64,000 nucleotides of DNA, from contig CAWBNH010000013.1 of the NCBI GenBank assembly GCA_963790085.1, positions 62,001 to 126,000 of the forward strand, written 5' to 3'. A model generated the notes under the pieces. That model saw nothing but the letters and a program-made list of their open reading frames with translations. It was not told where the DNA came from and did no database searches. Below, piece after piece: positions 1 through 7,673 of the stretch (positions within the stretch are counted from its first letter, which is position 1; every line of letters begins with the position of its first letter). The DNA is from CAXMST01 sp963790085. GTDB taxonomy: Bacteria > Actinomycetota > Thermoleophilia > Solirubrobacterales > 70-9. A program made the translations under genes and the position numbers.

Positions 1-21
1 AGAAAAAGAGAGTGAAAGCCT

Positions 22-987
22 ATGACGGAGACGGCCCTCCCCCTCGCAGTCAATGCCGGTGCGATCGCGCTGGCGGCGATCGCGCTGCTCGTCCTGGTCA
101 GCCTTGCGGCGGCCGTGCGGATCGTGCCCCAGGCCCGCGCGGGCATCGTCGAACGCCTCGGCCGCTACCAGCGAACCCTGCAACCCGGCTTGGCCCTGCT
201 GATCCCGTTCATCGACCGGATGCTGCCGAAGATCGACCTGCGCGAGCAGGTCGTCACCTTCCCGCCGCAGGCGGTGATCACCGAGGACAACGTCAACGTC
301 GGCATCGACACGGTCGTCTACTACACGATCATCGACCCGAAGTCCGTCACCTACGAGGTGGCGCAGCCGATCCGGGCGATCGAGCAGCTGACGGTCACGA
401 CCCTGAGGAACGTGATCGGGAGCCTCGATCTCGAGGAGGCGCTGACCAGCCGCGATGCGATCAACGCGCAGCTGCGAACGGTGCTCGACGAGGCGACGGG
501 CAAGTGGGGAATCCGCGTCAACAGGGTCGAGATCAAGGCGATCGACCCGCCGCCCTCGATCCAGGAGGCAATGGAGAAGCAGATGCGGGCCGAGCGCGAC
601 AAGCGCGCCGCGATCCTCACCGCGGAGGGCGCCAAGCAGTCGGCGATCCTCAACGCCCAGGGCGATCAGCAGTCGCTCGTCCTTCGGGCGCAGGGCTCGA
701 AGGAATCGGCGATCCTCGAGGCCGAGGGTGAGCGCGAGGCGCAGGCCCTCCGCGCCGAGGGCGAGGCGAAGGCGGTCGAGACGGTGTTCAACTCCCTGCA
801 CACCGGCGGCGTCGACGAGGGCATCCTCAGCTACCTCTACCTGGAGATGCTGCCGCAGATCGCGGCGGGCGATGCGAACAAGGTCTGGGTGATCCCGCAG
901 GAGTTCACCGAGGCTCTGGGCAGGCTCGGTGAGACCGTCGGCAGGCCGAAGCCGCCGGCCGGATCGGGTGACGGCGGGGCCGGCTAG
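22..987 (+). CDS. SPFH/band 7 (stomatin/QmcA-like) membrane protein
   Basis: 321 aa. An N-terminal membrane anchor (about residues 10-32, Ala/Leu/Val-rich) is followed by a band 7 domain beginning at the IVPQARAGIVERLGRY segment. A long Glu/Ala/Lys-rich coiled-coil of repeated AEG and AQG units follows (about residues 190-265). Proteins of this family oligomerise on the inner membrane as scaffolds and are often paired with an NfeD-like protein. The first bases of the window read as the last codons of an upstream gene (RKRE, stop at 13-15), so this gene is probably second in an operon, but that partner lies outside. It converges on serS; their stop codons share CTAG. Family assignment is firm; the cellular role is inferred. 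Confidence 0.9.
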   Translation: MTETALPLAVNAGAIALAAIALLVLVSLAAAVRIVPQARAGIVERLGRYQRTLQPGLALLIPFIDRMLPKIDLREQVVTFPPQAVITEDNVNVGIDTVVYYTIIDPKSVTYEVAQPIRAIEQLTVTTLRNVIGSLDLEEALTSRDAINAQLRTVLDEATGKWGIRVNRVEIKAIDPPPSIQEAMEKQMRAERDKRAAILTAEGAKQSAILNAQGDQQSLVLRAQGSKESAILEAEGEREAQALRAEGEAKAVETVFNSLHTGGVDEGILSYLYLEMLPQIAAGDANKVWVIPQEFTEALGRLGETVGRPKPPAGSGDGGAG

Positions 988-995
988 GCCTCGCC
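973..995. terminator. Hairpin over the convergent stops of SPFH gene and serS
   Basis: Arms 973-981 and 987-995 pair over nine positions with one G-T wobble around a 5-nt loop that holds both stop codons. There is no T-tract, so the termination mechanism is inferred. Confidence 0.5.
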
Positions 996-2255
996 GAGCA
1001 GCGGCGGGGCGCCGCGCTCGACCAGCGCCGGCGGCATCGAGATCGACCCGTCCGCCCGCTGCCGGTTCTCGATGATCGCGATCAGCGTGCGACCGACCGC
1101 GACCGCGGTGCCGTTCAGCGTGTGGACCGGCTCGGTCTCCCCGCCCGCCTCGCTCCGCCGGCGGCAGTTGATCCGGCGCGCCTGGTAGTCGGTGGTGTTC
1201 GAGGTCGAGGTCAGCTCGCGATACCGGTCCTGACTCGGGATCCAGGCCTCGCAGTCGAACTTGCGGACCGCTGGAGCGCCGAGGTCGCCGACCGCGATGT
1301 CGACCACGCGGTAGGGAATCTCAAGCCCGGCGAGGATCTCCTCCTCGATCGCGAGCATCCGCAGATGCTCCTCCGCGGATGCCTCGGGATCAACGAAGCT
1401 GAACATCTCCACCTTGTCGAACTGGTGCACGCGGAAGATCCCGCGCGTGTCCTTGCCGGCGGCGCCGGCCTCGCGCCGGAAGCAGGTCGAGATCCCCGCG
1501 TAGCGCAGCGGCAGGCGTCCACCGTCGATGATCTCGTCCGCGTGTAGGGCCGCCAACGAGACCTCGGACGTACCAACCAAGAACAGCTCGTCCTTGGGGA
1601 CCTCGTAGATCATCTCGCGCTCACCCGGGAAGAAGCCGGTGCCGAACAGAGCCTCCTCGCGAACCAGAACCGGCGGCACGACCGGCGTGAAGCCACGATC
1701 GCCGAGCACCTCCACGGCGTAGCGGATCAGGGCGAGCTCGACCAGAACCAGGTCGCCGAGCAGATACGCGAAGCGCGAGCCGGACGCCTGGGCGGCCTTC
1801 TCGGTCTCGATCAGCCCCAGCGCCCGACCGATCTCGAGGTGGTCACGCACCTCGAAGTCGAAGTCCGGTCGCCCGCCAACCTCGCGGAGGACGACGGCGT
1901 CCGCGTCCGTCTCGCCGTCCGGCGCTTCGGGATCGGGTGGGTTCGGCAGCGTCGCCGCGAGCGTCTCGAGACCCGCCTCGACCCCAGCCAGCTCGCCCTC
2001 CAGGGCCTTGATCCGCGTCGACACCTCGCGCATCCGCTCGATCTCGGCCTCGGCATCGCGTCCCTCACGCTTCGCCAGGCCGATCGCATCGGAGGCCTCG
2101 TTGCGCTCGGCCCGCAGTCCCTCGACCTCGGGCAGCAGCTCGCGGCGACGGCGGTCGAGAAGCAGCATCTCGTCGAGGTCGGCCTCGGCGCCGACTCGGG
2201 CCAGGGCGGCCCGGGTGGGCGCGGGATCCTCGCGGATGCGCTTCAGGTCGAGCAG
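984..2255 (-). CDS. serS: Seryl-tRNA synthetase
   Basis: 423 aa, normal length for SerRS. It charges tRNA-Ser. The N-terminal coiled-coil arm (about residues 25-110) precedes the class II catalytic core. Motif 2 is seen as CFRREAGAAGKDTRGIFR and motif 3 as GRTLIAIIENRQ near the end. The start is unusual: homology demands a beginning like MLDLKRIRED, and the only codon there is CTG (2253-2255). No ATG, GTG or TTG lies in frame between it and the cytochrome c stop. The CTG sits 4 nt after that stop, so translation is probably coupled to the cytochrome gene. The frame stays open upstream, but that part is antisense and out-of-frame sequence overlapping the cytochrome gene, not SerRS. Confidence 0.93.
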   Translation of the reverse strand: MLDLKRIREDPAPTRAALARVGAEADLDEMLLLDRRRRELLPEVEGLRAERNEASDAIGLAKREGRDAEAEIERMREVSTRIKALEGELAGVEAGLETLAATLPNPPDPEAPDGETDADAVVLREVGGRPDFDFEVRDHLEIGRALGLIETEKAAQASGSRFAYLLGDLVLVELALIRYAVEVLGDRGFTPVVPPVLVREEALFGTGFFPGEREMIYEVPKDELFLVGTSEVSLAALHADEIIDGGRLPLRYAGISTCFRREAGAAGKDTRGIFRVHQFDKVEMFSFVDPEASAEEHLRMLAIEEEILAGLEIPYRVVDIAVGDLGAPAVRKFDCEAWIPSQDRYRELTSTSNTTDYQARRINCRRRSEAGGETEPVHTLNGTAVAVGRTLIAIIENRQRADGSISMPPALVERGAPPLLGEA

Positions 2256-2259
2256 GGCC

Positions 2260-2721
2260 CTACTCGCCCGACGAGCCCGAGCCGGCGTCGGCAGGCTGCG
2301 GGTTGCCGCTCTCGGCCGCGGCCACGTCGGCATCCTCCTGCGACGTGGGTCGTACCGGAACGTCCACTTCCTGGCCCGACCACTTCTCGAGGAAGCGAGA
2401 CACGGCGACAGCGTCCTCGCCGACGACGATGTTCTGCGGCATGATCGCGCCGGAGAAGCCGCCGTTCTGAATCGCGTAGAGCGCGTCTGCGTACGACACC
2501 TCACGCTGGTTGAAGTTCGGCCCCTGTGGACGAACCGCGCGACTGCCCGAGCCCTGGGTGCCGGCCGCGTCGATCGTGTGGCAGCCGCCACAGCGTTCGG
2601 CGAAGAGCACGGCGCCCGCATGGGTGGGGTCGTCCTCGGGCACGGAGATGCCCTCGCTGCCACAGGCAGAGAGCAGGAGTGCCGCAAGGGCCGTTCCGAT
2701 CAGGACGAGTACGGGTCGCAC
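2260..2721 (-). CDS. Lipoprotein c-type cytochrome (CXXCH)
   Basis: 153 aa from GTG 2721. It has a short signal peptide ending in a lipobox (LLLSAC), a single haem motif CGGCH in the segment FAERCGGCHTID, and a distal Met in the GAIMPQN segment as probable axial ligand, followed by an acidic tail. It is probably an extracytoplasmic electron carrier of the cytochrome c class I type. An alternative ATG at 2754 adds 11 residues. I prefer GTG 2721 because a TATGAT hexamer (2731-2736, minus strand) lies 9 nt upstream of it and would sit inside the longer version. It is co-transcribed with serS, an odd pairing. Confidence 0.85.
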   Translation of the reverse strand: MRPVLVLIGTALAALLLSACGSEGISVPEDDPTHAGAVLFAERCGGCHTIDAAGTQGSGSRAVRPQGPNFNQREVSYADALYAIQNGGFSGAIMPQNIVVGEDAVAVSRFLEKWSGQEVDVPVRPTSQEDADVAAAESGNPQPADAGSGSSGE

Positions 2722-2730
2722 GCCCGCGGC

Positions 2731-2736
2731 ATCATA
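2731..2736 (-). promoter_or_regulatory. Candidate -10 (TATGAT) for cytochrome c
   Basis: TATGAT on the minus strand, 9 nt before GTG 2721. This would give an almost leaderless mRNA. No convincing -35 is visible. Confidence 0.4.
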
Positions 2737-2752
2737 CTTTTTGCCGGACGAC

Positions 2753-3250
2753 ATGACACCCCGCGACTCTCCGACACCCAGCATCGACCCGATCGAGCTG
2801 CGCGCAGCGATGGCTCGCTTCCCGACGGGAGTGACCGTGGTGACGACCCTGCTCGGCCGCGAACCCGCCGGCCTAGCGGCCAACGCGGTGACCTCCCTGT
2901 CGCTCGAGCCACCGCTGATGCTGGCCTGTCTGGACCGCGGCTCGCGGACGCTGCGCGCCGTCGAGAGCACCGGCCGCTTCGGCATCAACGTGCTCGGCTC
3001 CGCCGGCGAGCCGCTCGCCCGCAGGTTCGGCCGCAAGCTGCCGATGGTCGAGAAATGGGACGGCGTCCAGTGGCGGGAGCGCGACGGAGTGCCCCATCTC
3101 GAGGCAGCGATCGTGTTCGTCTGCTGCACGATGCGCGACGTGCTCGCGGGCGGCGACCACGTGATCCTCACCGGTGAGGTCGAGGCGATCTCGCAGCGGG
3201 CCGGCGAGCCGCTCGTCTTCGCCGACGGCGGCTACCTGCGGATCGACTGA
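2753..3250 (+). CDS. Flavin reductase-like (FMN-binding split barrel) protein
   Basis: 165 aa. The LRAAMARFPTGVTVVTT opening and the AANAVTSLSLEPPLMLACLD segment are typical of the flavin reductase-like domain that supplies reduced FMN/FAD to two-component monooxygenases. The chosen ATG 2753 overlaps the alternative ATG of the divergent cytochrome gene (CATG at 2752-2755). A second ATG at 2810 would cut into the conserved N-terminus, so 2753 is favoured. No partner monooxygenase lies beside it, so the substrate is unknown. Confidence 0.85.
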   Translation: MTPRDSPTPSIDPIELRAAMARFPTGVTVVTTLLGREPAGLAANAVTSLSLEPPLMLACLDRGSRTLRAVESTGRFGINVLGSAGEPLARRFGRKLPMVEKWDGVQWRERDGVPHLEAAIVFVCCTMRDVLAGGDHVILTGEVEAISQRAGEPLVFADGGYLRID

Positions 3251-3291
3251 TCGCCCGGCCCCGGCAGATCATCAAGGCGGATCGCTCGGGT

Positions 3292-3320
3292 GGATCCCTC
3301 GTCGAGGTGACCCGGGATCC
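3292..3320. terminator. Weak inverted repeat after flavin reductase
   Basis: GGATCCC (3292-3298) and GGGATCC (3314-3320) are perfect 7-bp arms between two converging genes. The 15-nt loop is long and no T-run is present. Confidence 0.3.
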
Positions 3321-3342
3321 GCAGCTACAGCGTCAAGTGCCC

Positions 3343-3768
3343 TCAGAGCTGGATCGCGGCGGCGCGGATGGTCAGGCCAAGGATGACGAGGGCCGAGACC
3401 GCCATGATCCCGGTCTCCCGACGAACGATCGCGCTGGCGATCGCGCGCTGGCGCTGGCGGGGCAGCGACTCGAAGTCGAGCCCCTCGAGCTCGTGCTCGC
3501 CGGCTATCGAGCGAGCGCCCTCGGCGAGCAGCGAGACGACCAGCGGCAGCACCCCATAGACGTAGTGGAGGTCCGCCGCGGCCCTGCCGAGCAGCAGCAG
3601 CAGACCGCCGAGCGCGACCTGGAGGACGACGGCGAGCTGAGCGAATCGGAGCAGGTACCAGAAGCCCACCGACGGCTTTCGCAAGTACCAGGCGGCGGCG
3701 CCCCAGACGCCGGCGACGAGGTTCGCCGCGATCACGGTGACGCCGAGGATCAGGTGCAGGCCGACCAT
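3343..3768 (-). CDS. Small integral membrane protein of unknown function
   Basis: 141 aa with four hydrophobic segments: about residues 3-25, 42-64, 68-84 and a C-terminal one in the last 20. A charged loop (GEHELEGLDFESLPRQRQRA) lies before the last helix. I do not recognise the family. It sits directly upstream of, and divergent to, nuoA, so the two may share a control region. Function unassigned; membrane location follows from the sequence. Confidence 0.65.
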   Translation of the reverse strand: MVGLHLILGVTVIAANLVAGVWGAAAWYLRKPSVGFWYLLRFAQLAVVLQVALGGLLLLLGRAAADLHYVYGVLPLVVSLLAEGARSIAGEHELEGLDFESLPRQRQRAIASAIVRRETGIMAVSALVILGLTIRAAAIQL

Positions 3769-3831
3769 GCGGCGGGGAACTCTAGATCAGCCGTCGCGGG
3801 TTTCGGTCCAGTTGGGCCGTGGGCCATTGGA

Positions 3832-3837
3832 TAGAGT
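3832..3837 (+). promoter_or_regulatory. Candidate -10 (TAGAGT) for the nuoA-E block
   Basis: TAGAGT fits the actinobacterial TAGRRT -10 type and lies 28 nt before the nuoA ATG. No good -35 at the usual spacing. Confidence 0.35.
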
Positions 3838-3865
3838 GACGAGGCACTCAGCGGCAGAACTGACC

Positions 3866-4225
3866 ATGCTCCAGAGCTACCTTCCAGTGATCGTCTTCGT
3901 CGGGCTCGGCATCGCCGTCGGCGGCGCCTTCTCCGTCCTCAACCGGATCCTCGGGCCGTCGCGGCCGAACCCGGTCAAGAGCGAGGCCTACGAGTGCGGC
4001 CTCCCCTCGGACATCCAGCAGACGTTCCGCTTCGGCATCAGCTTCTACATGGTCGCGATGCTGTTCATCCTGTTCGACATCGAGGTCGTGTTCCTCTACC
4101 CGGTGGGCGTGATCCTGAACAGCGCCTCGAGCGTGTTCGTGCTCACCGAGATCCTCATCTTCGTCTCGCTGTTGCTCGTCGCCCTCGCCTACGTCTGGCG
4201 GAGGGGGGCTCTCAACTGGAGGTAG
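3866..4225 (+). CDS. nuoA: NADH-quinone oxidoreductase subunit A
   Basis: 119 aa, the usual length. Three transmembrane helices. The conserved loop NPVKSEAYECGLPSD carries the family Cys/Glu, and FDIEVVFLYP is in the second helix region. It is a membrane-arm subunit of complex I near the quinone site. ATG 3866 gives the standard N-terminus. First gene of the nuoABCDE block. Confidence 0.96.
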   Translation: MLQSYLPVIVFVGLGIAVGGAFSVLNRILGPSRPNPVKSEAYECGLPSDIQQTFRFGISFYMVAMLFILFDIEVVFLYPVGVILNSASSVFVLTEILIFVSLLLVALAYVWRRGALNWR

Positions 4226-4311
4226 AGCGGCACAAGCTCCGCGGGCTCTCCCCGCTCGACCAACCGAGCTCCCCCGAGCAACTGCGCGTCCGTCAGCTCC
4301 AGGCCCGCGAC

Positions 4312-5058
4312 ATGCAGCGCGGGCTGCTGACCGACGCCGACCTCGACTCCTACGTCGAGGAGCGCGTCATCACCACCAAGTTCGACAAGGCGGTTGCCTG
4401 GGCCCGCGGCAACGCGATGTGGCCGGCCACCTTCGGCCTCGCCTGCTGCGCGATCGAGATGATGTCGATGGTCTCCGCCCGCTACGACAGCGCCCGTTAC
4501 GGAGCCGAGGTGTTTCGCGCGTCTCCGCGCCAGGCGGACATGCTGATCCTCTCGGGCAGGGTCTCGATCAAGATGGTCCCGGTGATCCGCCGCATCTACG
4601 ACCAGATGCTGGAGCCGAAGTGGGTGATCGCGATGGGCGCCTGCTCCTCCTCGGGCGGGATGTTCGCCAACTACGCCGTCGTGCAGGGCGCCGACAAGTT
4701 CCTGCCGGTGGACATCTACATCCCGGGCTGCCCGCCCCGCCCCGAGGCACTGATGTACGGGGTCTTGAAGCTCCGCAACAAGATCCTCGGTGATCCGGAC
4801 CTCGGCTGGCGGGACGAGTACCGGGCGCACGGCACCGAGGAGGACGAGCGGGCCTCGAAGCCCGGTGGGATCCCGGTCGAGCGCGCCGGCACGGCGCCCT
4901 CGGACGGACGCCTGGTCGGCGAGGCCGAGCCGACCCCCGAGCAGCTGGCAGGCGAGGCGAAGCTGCTCGACGAAGCCGAGCGGGCGGTCTCCGAGCGGGC
5001 TGCCGTCATCGGCGCCCAGCAGCCCGAGGACGACTCGTGGGAGGGGCGCGATGCCTGA
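4312..5058 (+). CDS. nuoB: NADH-quinone oxidoreductase subunit B (N2 cluster)
   Basis: 248 aa. It carries the terminal [4Fe-4S] cluster N2 that reduces quinone. Visible ligands are the tandem Cys45-Cys46 (GLACCAIEMM), Cys111 (GACSSSGG) and Cys140 (PGCPPRPE). ATG 4312 leaves a normal lead-in of about 36 residues before WPATFGLACC. The frame is open back into nuoA, and a strong GGAGGT (4218-4223) at the end of nuoA has no usable start codon at proper distance in this frame, so the true start is not certain. The C-terminus has an extra acidic tail of roughly 70 residues beyond typical bacterial NuoB. Overlaps nuoC by 8 nt. Confidence 0.95.
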   Translation: MQRGLLTDADLDSYVEERVITTKFDKAVAWARGNAMWPATFGLACCAIEMMSMVSARYDSARYGAEVFRASPRQADMLILSGRVSIKMVPVIRRIYDQMLEPKWVIAMGACSSSGGMFANYAVVQGADKFLPVDIYIPGCPPRPEALMYGVLKLRNKILGDPDLGWRDEYRAHGTEEDERASKPGGIPVERAGTAPSDGRLVGEAEPTPEQLAGEAKLLDEAERAVSERAAVIGAQQPEDDSWEGRDA

Positions 5059-5581
5059 CGCGCCCGGCCTCGAGCTGATCGCCGCCGAGATCAACGCCCG
5101 ACACCCGGACGCCGTCCTCGGGACTACCTACGACCACGGCCAGGCGGCGCTGATCATCGGGCCCTCCTCGGTCCGCGACACCCTGCTCCATCTCAAGCAG
5201 GCACCCGGGCAGGAGTACCACTTCCTGGCCTCGCTTCACGCAGCCGACTACCTGCCGAAGACGCCCCGCTTCGCCGTCCACTACGAGTTGCTGAACATGG
5301 CCCGGGTCGAGCGCCTCAGGGTCAAGTGCGTGATCGAGGATCCGGGCGAGGAGCGGCTGCCGGAGACCGAGAGCGTCACCGACATCTTCCCGACGGCCGA
5401 GTTCCAGGAGCGAGAGGCCTACGACTTCTTCGGGATCGTCTTCCGGGGGCATCCCGACCTGCGCCGGATCCTGATGCCGGAGGACTACATCGGCTGGCCG
5501 CAGCGACGTGACTTCCCGGTCGGTGGTGACCCTGTGATCTTCACCAACACCGAGGACGAGGTCCCCGGGTGGACGAGGTGA
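5051..5581 (+). CDS. nuoC: NADH-quinone oxidoreductase subunit C (30 kDa)
   Basis: 176 aa. The 30-kDa subunit signature is clear: EREAYDFFGIVFRGHPDLRR followed by RDFPVGGDP. It is a peripheral-arm subunit that packs against NuoD and NuoB. ATG 5051 lies inside the nuoB end (8-nt overlap), implying coupled translation. Here nuoC and nuoD are separate genes. Confidence 0.95.
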   Translation: MPDAPGLELIAAEINARHPDAVLGTTYDHGQAALIIGPSSVRDTLLHLKQAPGQEYHFLASLHAADYLPKTPRFAVHYELLNMARVERLRVKCVIEDPGEERLPETESVTDIFPTAEFQEREAYDFFGIVFRGHPDLRRILMPEDYIGWPQRRDFPVGGDPVIFTNTEDEVPGWTR

Positions 5582-5591
5582 TCGCCGGCTG

Positions 5592-6890
5592 ATGGCAACG
5601 CCGACCGACGACCGGATCGCCGACACGACCCGCACGATGGAGGAGCTCGGTCGTGACGCTATCGCGCGCACCGAGGCGGAGGTGATCGGTACCTCACCGA
5701 TCGAGCGGACGGCGCTCGATCGGGAGCAGGAGCTGCTCACGATCAACATGGGGCCACATCATCCGGCCACGCACGGGGTCCTGCGACTGCTCGTCTCGCT
5801 CGAGGGCGAGGTGGTTCGTGACCTGAAGCCGGTGATGGGCTACGTCCACACCGGCATCGAGAAGTCCTGTGAGCAGAAGTCCTATTGGAAGGTGATCCCG
5901 TTCGTCGAGCGGATGGACTACCTCTCCTATTACTTCAACGCCGAGGCCTTCTGCGGAGCGGTCGAGAAGATGCTCGAGCTGGAGATCCCGCGGCGGGCGA
6001 AGTGGCTGCGGACCCTGCACCTGGAGCTGAACCGGATCAGCTCCCACCTGGTCGGCCTCGGGACCACCGCGCTCGACCTCGGCGCGATCTCGATGTTCTG
6101 GTACTGCTTCCGCGAGCGCGACAAGATCCTCGACATCATGGAGATGTCGTCGGGGCAGCGGATGCACACGCGCTACTTCCAGGTCGGTGGCGTGATCGAG
6201 GACATCCCGCTCGGATTCGAGCGCAAGCTCCGCGCGTTCACCGCGGAGATGCCCGATCGGATCGACCAGTACGCGGCGCTGCTCGACCGCAACGAGATCT
6301 TCCTGCAGCGGACCAAGAACGTCGGCATCGTGTCGCGCGAGCGGCTGCTGGAGCTGGGGGTCACCGGGCCACTGCTGCGCGCTTCCGGCGAGCCCTGGGA
6401 CCTGCGCAAGGTCGAGGACTACCTCGCCTATCGGGAGCTCGAGTTCGACATCCCGGTCGGCACCGTCGGTGACAACTACGACCGCTACAAGGTGCGACTG
6501 CAGGAGATGCGGGAGTCCGTGAAGATCATCAGCCAGTGCCTCGACGGCCTGCCGGAGGGACCCTGGATCTCCGACGACCGCAAGGTCGTGCTGCCGCCGC
6601 GGGATGAGCTCAGCGTCTCGATGGAGGCGCTGATCTCCCACTTCAAGCTGGTCACCGAGGGCTTTCGTGTGCCGCCGGGCGAGGTCTACTACCCGATCGA
6701 GTCGCCGCGCGGCGAGCTTGGCTGCTTCGTCGTCGCCGACGGCTCGGCGAAGCCGGTTCGCGTGCACTTCCGCGAGCCGAGCTTCGTCAACCTGCAGTCG
6801 CTGCGCGACATGTGCATGGACCAGTACGTCGCCGACCTGATCTGCAACCTGGCGATGCTCGATCCGATTCTCGGAGGCATCGACCGGTGA
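5592..6890 (+). CDS. nuoD: NADH-quinone oxidoreductase subunit D (49 kDa)
   Basis: 432 aa. The quinone-binding 49-kDa subunit. The signature MGPHHPATHGVLRLLVSLEGE appears around residue 53, and the C-terminus ends in the family pattern DPILGGIDR. An N-terminal extension of about 45 polar residues precedes the conserved region. It starts 10 nt after nuoC, and its stop overlaps the GTG of nuoE. Confidence 0.96.
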   Translation: MATPTDDRIADTTRTMEELGRDAIARTEAEVIGTSPIERTALDREQELLTINMGPHHPATHGVLRLLVSLEGEVVRDLKPVMGYVHTGIEKSCEQKSYWKVIPFVERMDYLSYYFNAEAFCGAVEKMLELEIPRRAKWLRTLHLELNRISSHLVGLGTTALDLGAISMFWYCFRERDKILDIMEMSSGQRMHTRYFQVGGVIEDIPLGFERKLRAFTAEMPDRIDQYAALLDRNEIFLQRTKNVGIVSRERLLELGVTGPLLRASGEPWDLRKVEDYLAYRELEFDIPVGTVGDNYDRYKVRLQEMRESVKIISQCLDGLPEGPWISDDRKVVLPPRDELSVSMEALISHFKLVTEGFRVPPGEVYYPIESPRGELGCFVVADGSAKPVRVHFREPSFVNLQSLRDMCMDQYVADLICNLAMLDPILGGIDR

Positions 6891-7618
6891 GCGAATCGGA
6901 GCAGCAGCGCCAGGCGCCGGGTGAGAGCGGCACCCCACCGGTGCCCGGTCCGGGAACGCCGGGGGGGGATCGGCGGGCCGGTGCCGAGACCGCGGGCCCG
7001 GACGCCGGCGTCGGCACCCCACCGGGCAGCGGGGCGGCCGACGTCCCCGGGGACCTGCGCGCCGAGATCGAGCAGCTGATCTCGCTCTATCCCGAGAAGC
7101 GCTCGGCGGCGATGCCCGCCCTCTACGCGATCCAGGAGCGCTACGGCTACTGCAGCCCAGAGGGGATCGAGCAGGTGGCGACCGTGATGGAGGTCGACCC
7201 CGCCTATCTCGAGTCCGTCGCCAGCTTCTACGACCTGCTCCACCTGGAGCCCGTGGGGCAGCATCGCGTGCTCGTCTGCACGAACATCTCGTGCTGGATG
7301 CGCGGCGCCGACGAGCTGCTCGGTTCGTTCTGCGATGCGGCCGGCGCCGACCTCGAGGCGGCGGGTCACGGCGGAACTGTGAACGGCGACGGCGACATCT
7401 TCGTCAGCGGCTTCGAGTGCCTCGGCGCCTGCGACATCGCCCCGATGGCCTCGATCGACGATCGCTACTACGGGCCGCTCGAGCGGAGCGAGGCGGCGAC
7501 CGTGGTCGAGCAGCTTCGCGGGGGAGCCCCGGTCCTCCCGGACAAGGCCCTCTCCAAGCGCCCGGCAGCCGGCGGCCCCGAGCCCGAGCCCGATCCCCGC
7601 GTGGCCGAGGTCGAGTAG
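6887..7618 (+). CDS. nuoE: NADH-quinone oxidoreductase subunit E (24 kDa, N1a)
   Basis: 243 aa from GTG 6887, overlapping the nuoD stop. The thioredoxin-like [2Fe-2S] domain has ligands in VCTNISCWMRG and FECLGACDIAP. NuoE sits with NuoF in the NADH-oxidising module. The first 55 or so residues are a Pro/Gly-rich disordered stretch, containing a 13-bp direct repeat in the DNA (6929-6941 and 7013-7025) and an 8-G run at 6961-6968. A Pro/Glu-rich tail ends the protein. nuoF does not follow here: it lies 6.5 kb downstream after the sulfur island. Confidence 0.94.
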   Translation: MSESEQQRQAPGESGTPPVPGPGTPGGDRRAGAETAGPDAGVGTPPGSGAADVPGDLRAEIEQLISLYPEKRSAAMPALYAIQERYGYCSPEGIEQVATVMEVDPAYLESVASFYDLLHLEPVGQHRVLVCTNISCWMRGADELLGSFCDAAGADLEAAGHGGTVNGDGDIFVSGFECLGACDIAPMASIDDRYYGPLERSEAATVVEQLRGGAPVLPDKALSKRPAAGGPEPEPDPRVAEVE

Positions 7619-7650
7619 CCCCCCAACTAGCGACCAGCGATCGCGCGCTC

Positions 7651-7673
7651 AGGCCGACGGGCCGGCCGGGCCT
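7651..7673. terminator. Possible hairpin between nuoE and the dsbA-like gene
   Basis: AGGCC (7651-7655) and GGCCT (7669-7673) enclose a GGCCGGCC-rich centre in the gap between converging genes. Weak evidence. Confidence 0.25.

Noticed and set aside
2256..2687. In-frame extension of serS far upstream of the CTG
   Set aside because: It overlaps the cytochrome c gene in another frame, has no SerRS similarity and reads as Arg/Ser/Pro-rich noise typical of shadow frames in high-GC DNA.
6961..6968. 8-G run in nuoE as a phase-variation tract
   Set aside because: It is in frame within a disordered linker of an essential-type respiratory gene; no contingency-gene logic. Recorded only as a possible error hotspot.
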